Shown here piece after piece: positions 6,132-7,353 of a stretch of DNA of 7,353 nt. The DNA lies in contig JBBKVK010000351.1 of the NCBI GenBank assembly GCA_037968395.1, positions 1-7,353 of the forward strand, written 5' to 3'. The translations under genes and the position numbers were made by a program. Under the pieces are notes generated by a model. It was not told where the DNA came from. It made no database searches and saw only the letters and a list, made by a program, of their open reading frames with translations. Source of the DNA: JADKBO01 sp037968395 (GTDB taxonomy: Bacteria > Bacteroidota > Bacteroidia > Chitinophagales > Saprospiraceae). The first letter of the stretch is position 1. Every line of letters begins with the position of its first letter.

Positions 6132-7019
6132 CTAAAACCTTTTAATGTTGTCTTTATAAAACTTCCATTCTGGAGTATTTATAATTGGTGTATCGAGATC
6201 ATACCAAGGGCTTAATCTAGTATCAGATGGATTTTTCAGCAATTGAATCTCTTGAGCAGGCATATAACTTTGAGCAAGTAAGTAGACATATTTCCCTGTT
6301 TGAGAGTTAAAAGCTTGATCGACAATGATCACTGCATGACCTGGATGGCCACCTTTAATGATTACATCTCCAATTTGTGGCGTATTATTATTTAATGGCT
6401 TCAGCTCTTTTTCTAATGATGCTGTTCCAGCATACATAAATATTAGCTCCATGTAATTCCAAAAATCCTTGTATGTATTTGCTGGAGCTTTGCGATTATT
6501 CCAATAAGTCTTATTACCATTTACTACTATTCTGTGTCCTTTAATCCATTCTGAATAGTCAACCCTAAACCCGTTTGTAAAGTTAAAATAGATTTTATCA
6601 TACTCACCATTATTCCAAAAATATTCTGCCCGAAGCCTCATAACTGCATCAGCACATTGATGCAAATCTTTATTTCCTATTGGTAAATCAATCACTGCTA
6701 CATATACATCATTATTATGCTTAGTAGCACCATTATAGTAAAGGACTTCTGTACCTTTGGGTTTAAGATTTAGCGTTCTAAGGTATTCTCCAAATGAAGA
6801 AGGTTCTAACTTAATACGAGTATAACCTTCAGGAGGAGAGATTCGTTCAGCAATCGTTTTACTAAAAGATTGTATTGGAGGATTTATTGTGTCTTGAACT
6901 GCATACAGTGGTTCAACCTGATTAGTAGTAATTCTCGTATCAATAATATGATCTTCGGAAGGCTTGCAACTAAATAAAGCAACAGCTAATAATATGGAAT
7001 GAATTTTTATGAGTACCAA
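6132..7019 (-). CDS. DUF4846-family lipoprotein
   Basis: Function is unknown for the family, which is common in Bacteroidota. The N-terminus is a short lipoprotein signal, 'ILLAVALFSC', with C18 as the lipidated cysteine. The following K-P-S-E-D is acidic enough to suggest, weakly, onward export to the cell surface. The conserved domain runs from about residue 60 to 295. 'LHQCADAVMRLRAEYFW' (119-135), 'GDVIIKGGHPGHAVIIVD' (217-234), 'LAQSYMPAQE' (248-257) and 'SPWY' (270-273) are the hallmark segments. Their order resembles papain-like NlpC/P60 hydrolases, with C122 and H228 as candidate catalytic residues; this is inference. No ATG is available. An in-frame stop at 7047-7049 and codon choice leave TTG 7019 as the likely start, and it gives a well-proportioned signal peptide. 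The gene lies 39 bp downstream of a membrane-protein gene on the same strand, probably in one transcript. Confidence 0.85.
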   Translation of the reverse strand: MVLIKIHSILLAVALFSCKPSEDHIIDTRITTNQVEPLYAVQDTINPPIQSFSKTIAERISPPEGYTRIKLEPSSFGEYLRTLNLKPKGTEVLYYNGATKHNNDVYVAVIDLPIGNKDLHQCADAVMRLRAEYFWNNGEYDKIYFNFTNGFRVDYSEWIKGHRIVVNGNKTYWNNRKAPANTYKDFWNYMELIFMYAGTASLEKELKPLNNNTPQIGDVIIKGGHPGHAVIIVDQAFNSQTGKYVYLLAQSYMPAQEIQLLKNPSDTRLSPWYDLDTPIINTPEWKFYKDNIKRF

Positions 7020-7058
7020 TTCTACAACAATTTTATTCTCTAACGATTATTTTGCAAT

Positions 7059-7353
7059 TTACATATCCTTCTGCCCTCTACTTTTCATTATTTCTAACAT
7101 AATCGGCATAGAAATCACTGTGAGAACAAAAAATAAATATTCAAAAGGGAGTTGAATAAAATGTAGAAAAAAACATAAATAGACTTTTAGACTCCCCAGT
7201 AAAAACAATTTGAGGTTCATTGTTTTTAAATTTTTTATCATAAGTACAAATAGGATTAAGATAACTATAATGACAGATAGATAATGCGTAAGTTGTAATG
7301 CCTTTAGTTTATCAATTTTAGAACCTTCCCAATAATCATAGTAAAAAGAACCA
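7059..7353 (-). CDS. C-terminal part of a small membrane protein, running off the window
   Basis: The frame stays open from the right edge (first complete codon ends at 7352) to a TAA at 7059-7061, giving 97 residues without an N-terminus. The internal ATG at 7241 is not a likely start, because a coherent hydrophobic segment lies upstream of it. The visible protein begins 'GSFYYDYWEGSKIDKLKALQ', then has a hydrophobic helix ('LSVIIVILILFVLMI') and a basic stretch. A longer hydrophobic region ('YLCFFLHFIQLPFEYLFF' and onward), likely one or two membrane passes, follows, and the tail is charged ('EIMKSRGQKDM'). I do not recognise the family. The 39-bp spacing to the DUF4846 gene suggests co-transcription. 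It could be a complete small two- to three-pass protein or the end of a longer one. Confidence 0.6.
   Translation of the reverse strand, partial: GSFYYDYWEGSKIDKLKALQLTHYLSVIIVILILFVLMIKNLKTMNLKLFLLGSLKVYLCFFLHFIQLPFEYLFFVLTVISMPIMLEIMKSRGQKDM

Overview
This AT-rich window reads as chromosomal DNA from a member of the Bacteroidota, possibly Saprospiria or a relative. Four things point there. The glyceraldehyde-3-phosphate dehydrogenase is the long (~480-residue) form typical of that phylum. There is a DUF4846-type lipoprotein. At least one promoter fits the Bacteroidota pattern TTG-N19-TAnnTTTG. Gene starts have A-rich leaders and no Shine-Dalgarno sequence. The genus cannot be fixed from the sequence alone.

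Layout: 1-217 is non-coding leader DNA with a weak promoter candidate and a small dyad. A Prx6-type peroxiredoxin (218-871, +) follows and ends at a clear intrinsic terminator (897-943). A second non-coding gap leads to the long GAPDH (1106-2539, +), whose stop codon lies inside a terminator-like hairpin. The 195-bp convergent gap 2540-2734 is dense in short hairpins and repeated words, including a motif that looks like a dispersed Bacteroidota intergenic repeat. A class I SAM-dependent methyltransferase (2735-3538, -) is read from a good promoter, with a nearly perfect 20-bp palindrome at its predicted transcription start. The divergent gap 3539-3821 precedes a 754-residue polytopic membrane protein (3822-6086, +) that resembles GT-C glycosyltransferases and must start at TTG. 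Convergent to it is a DUF4846 lipoprotein (6132-7019, -), also starting at TTG. Upstream of that, 39 bp away on the same strand, is the C-terminal end of a small membrane protein that runs off the right edge (7059-7353, -).

How the genes relate: the window is mostly single housekeeping or envelope genes, each with its own signals, rather than one pathway. The peroxiredoxin (peroxide removal) and GAPDH (glycolysis/gluconeogenesis) are co-oriented but separated by a terminator. The membrane protein and the lipoprotein are both envelope proteins but converge, so they are not one operon. The only likely operon is the edge membrane protein with the DUF4846 lipoprotein. I see no mobile element, CRISPR array, RNA gene or defence system. 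The most useful leads are the palindrome at the methyltransferase promoter, the two forced TTG starts, the candidate Cys/His site in the DUF4846 protein, the altered cofactor-binding loop in GAPDH, and the hairpin/repeat cluster at 2574-2723.
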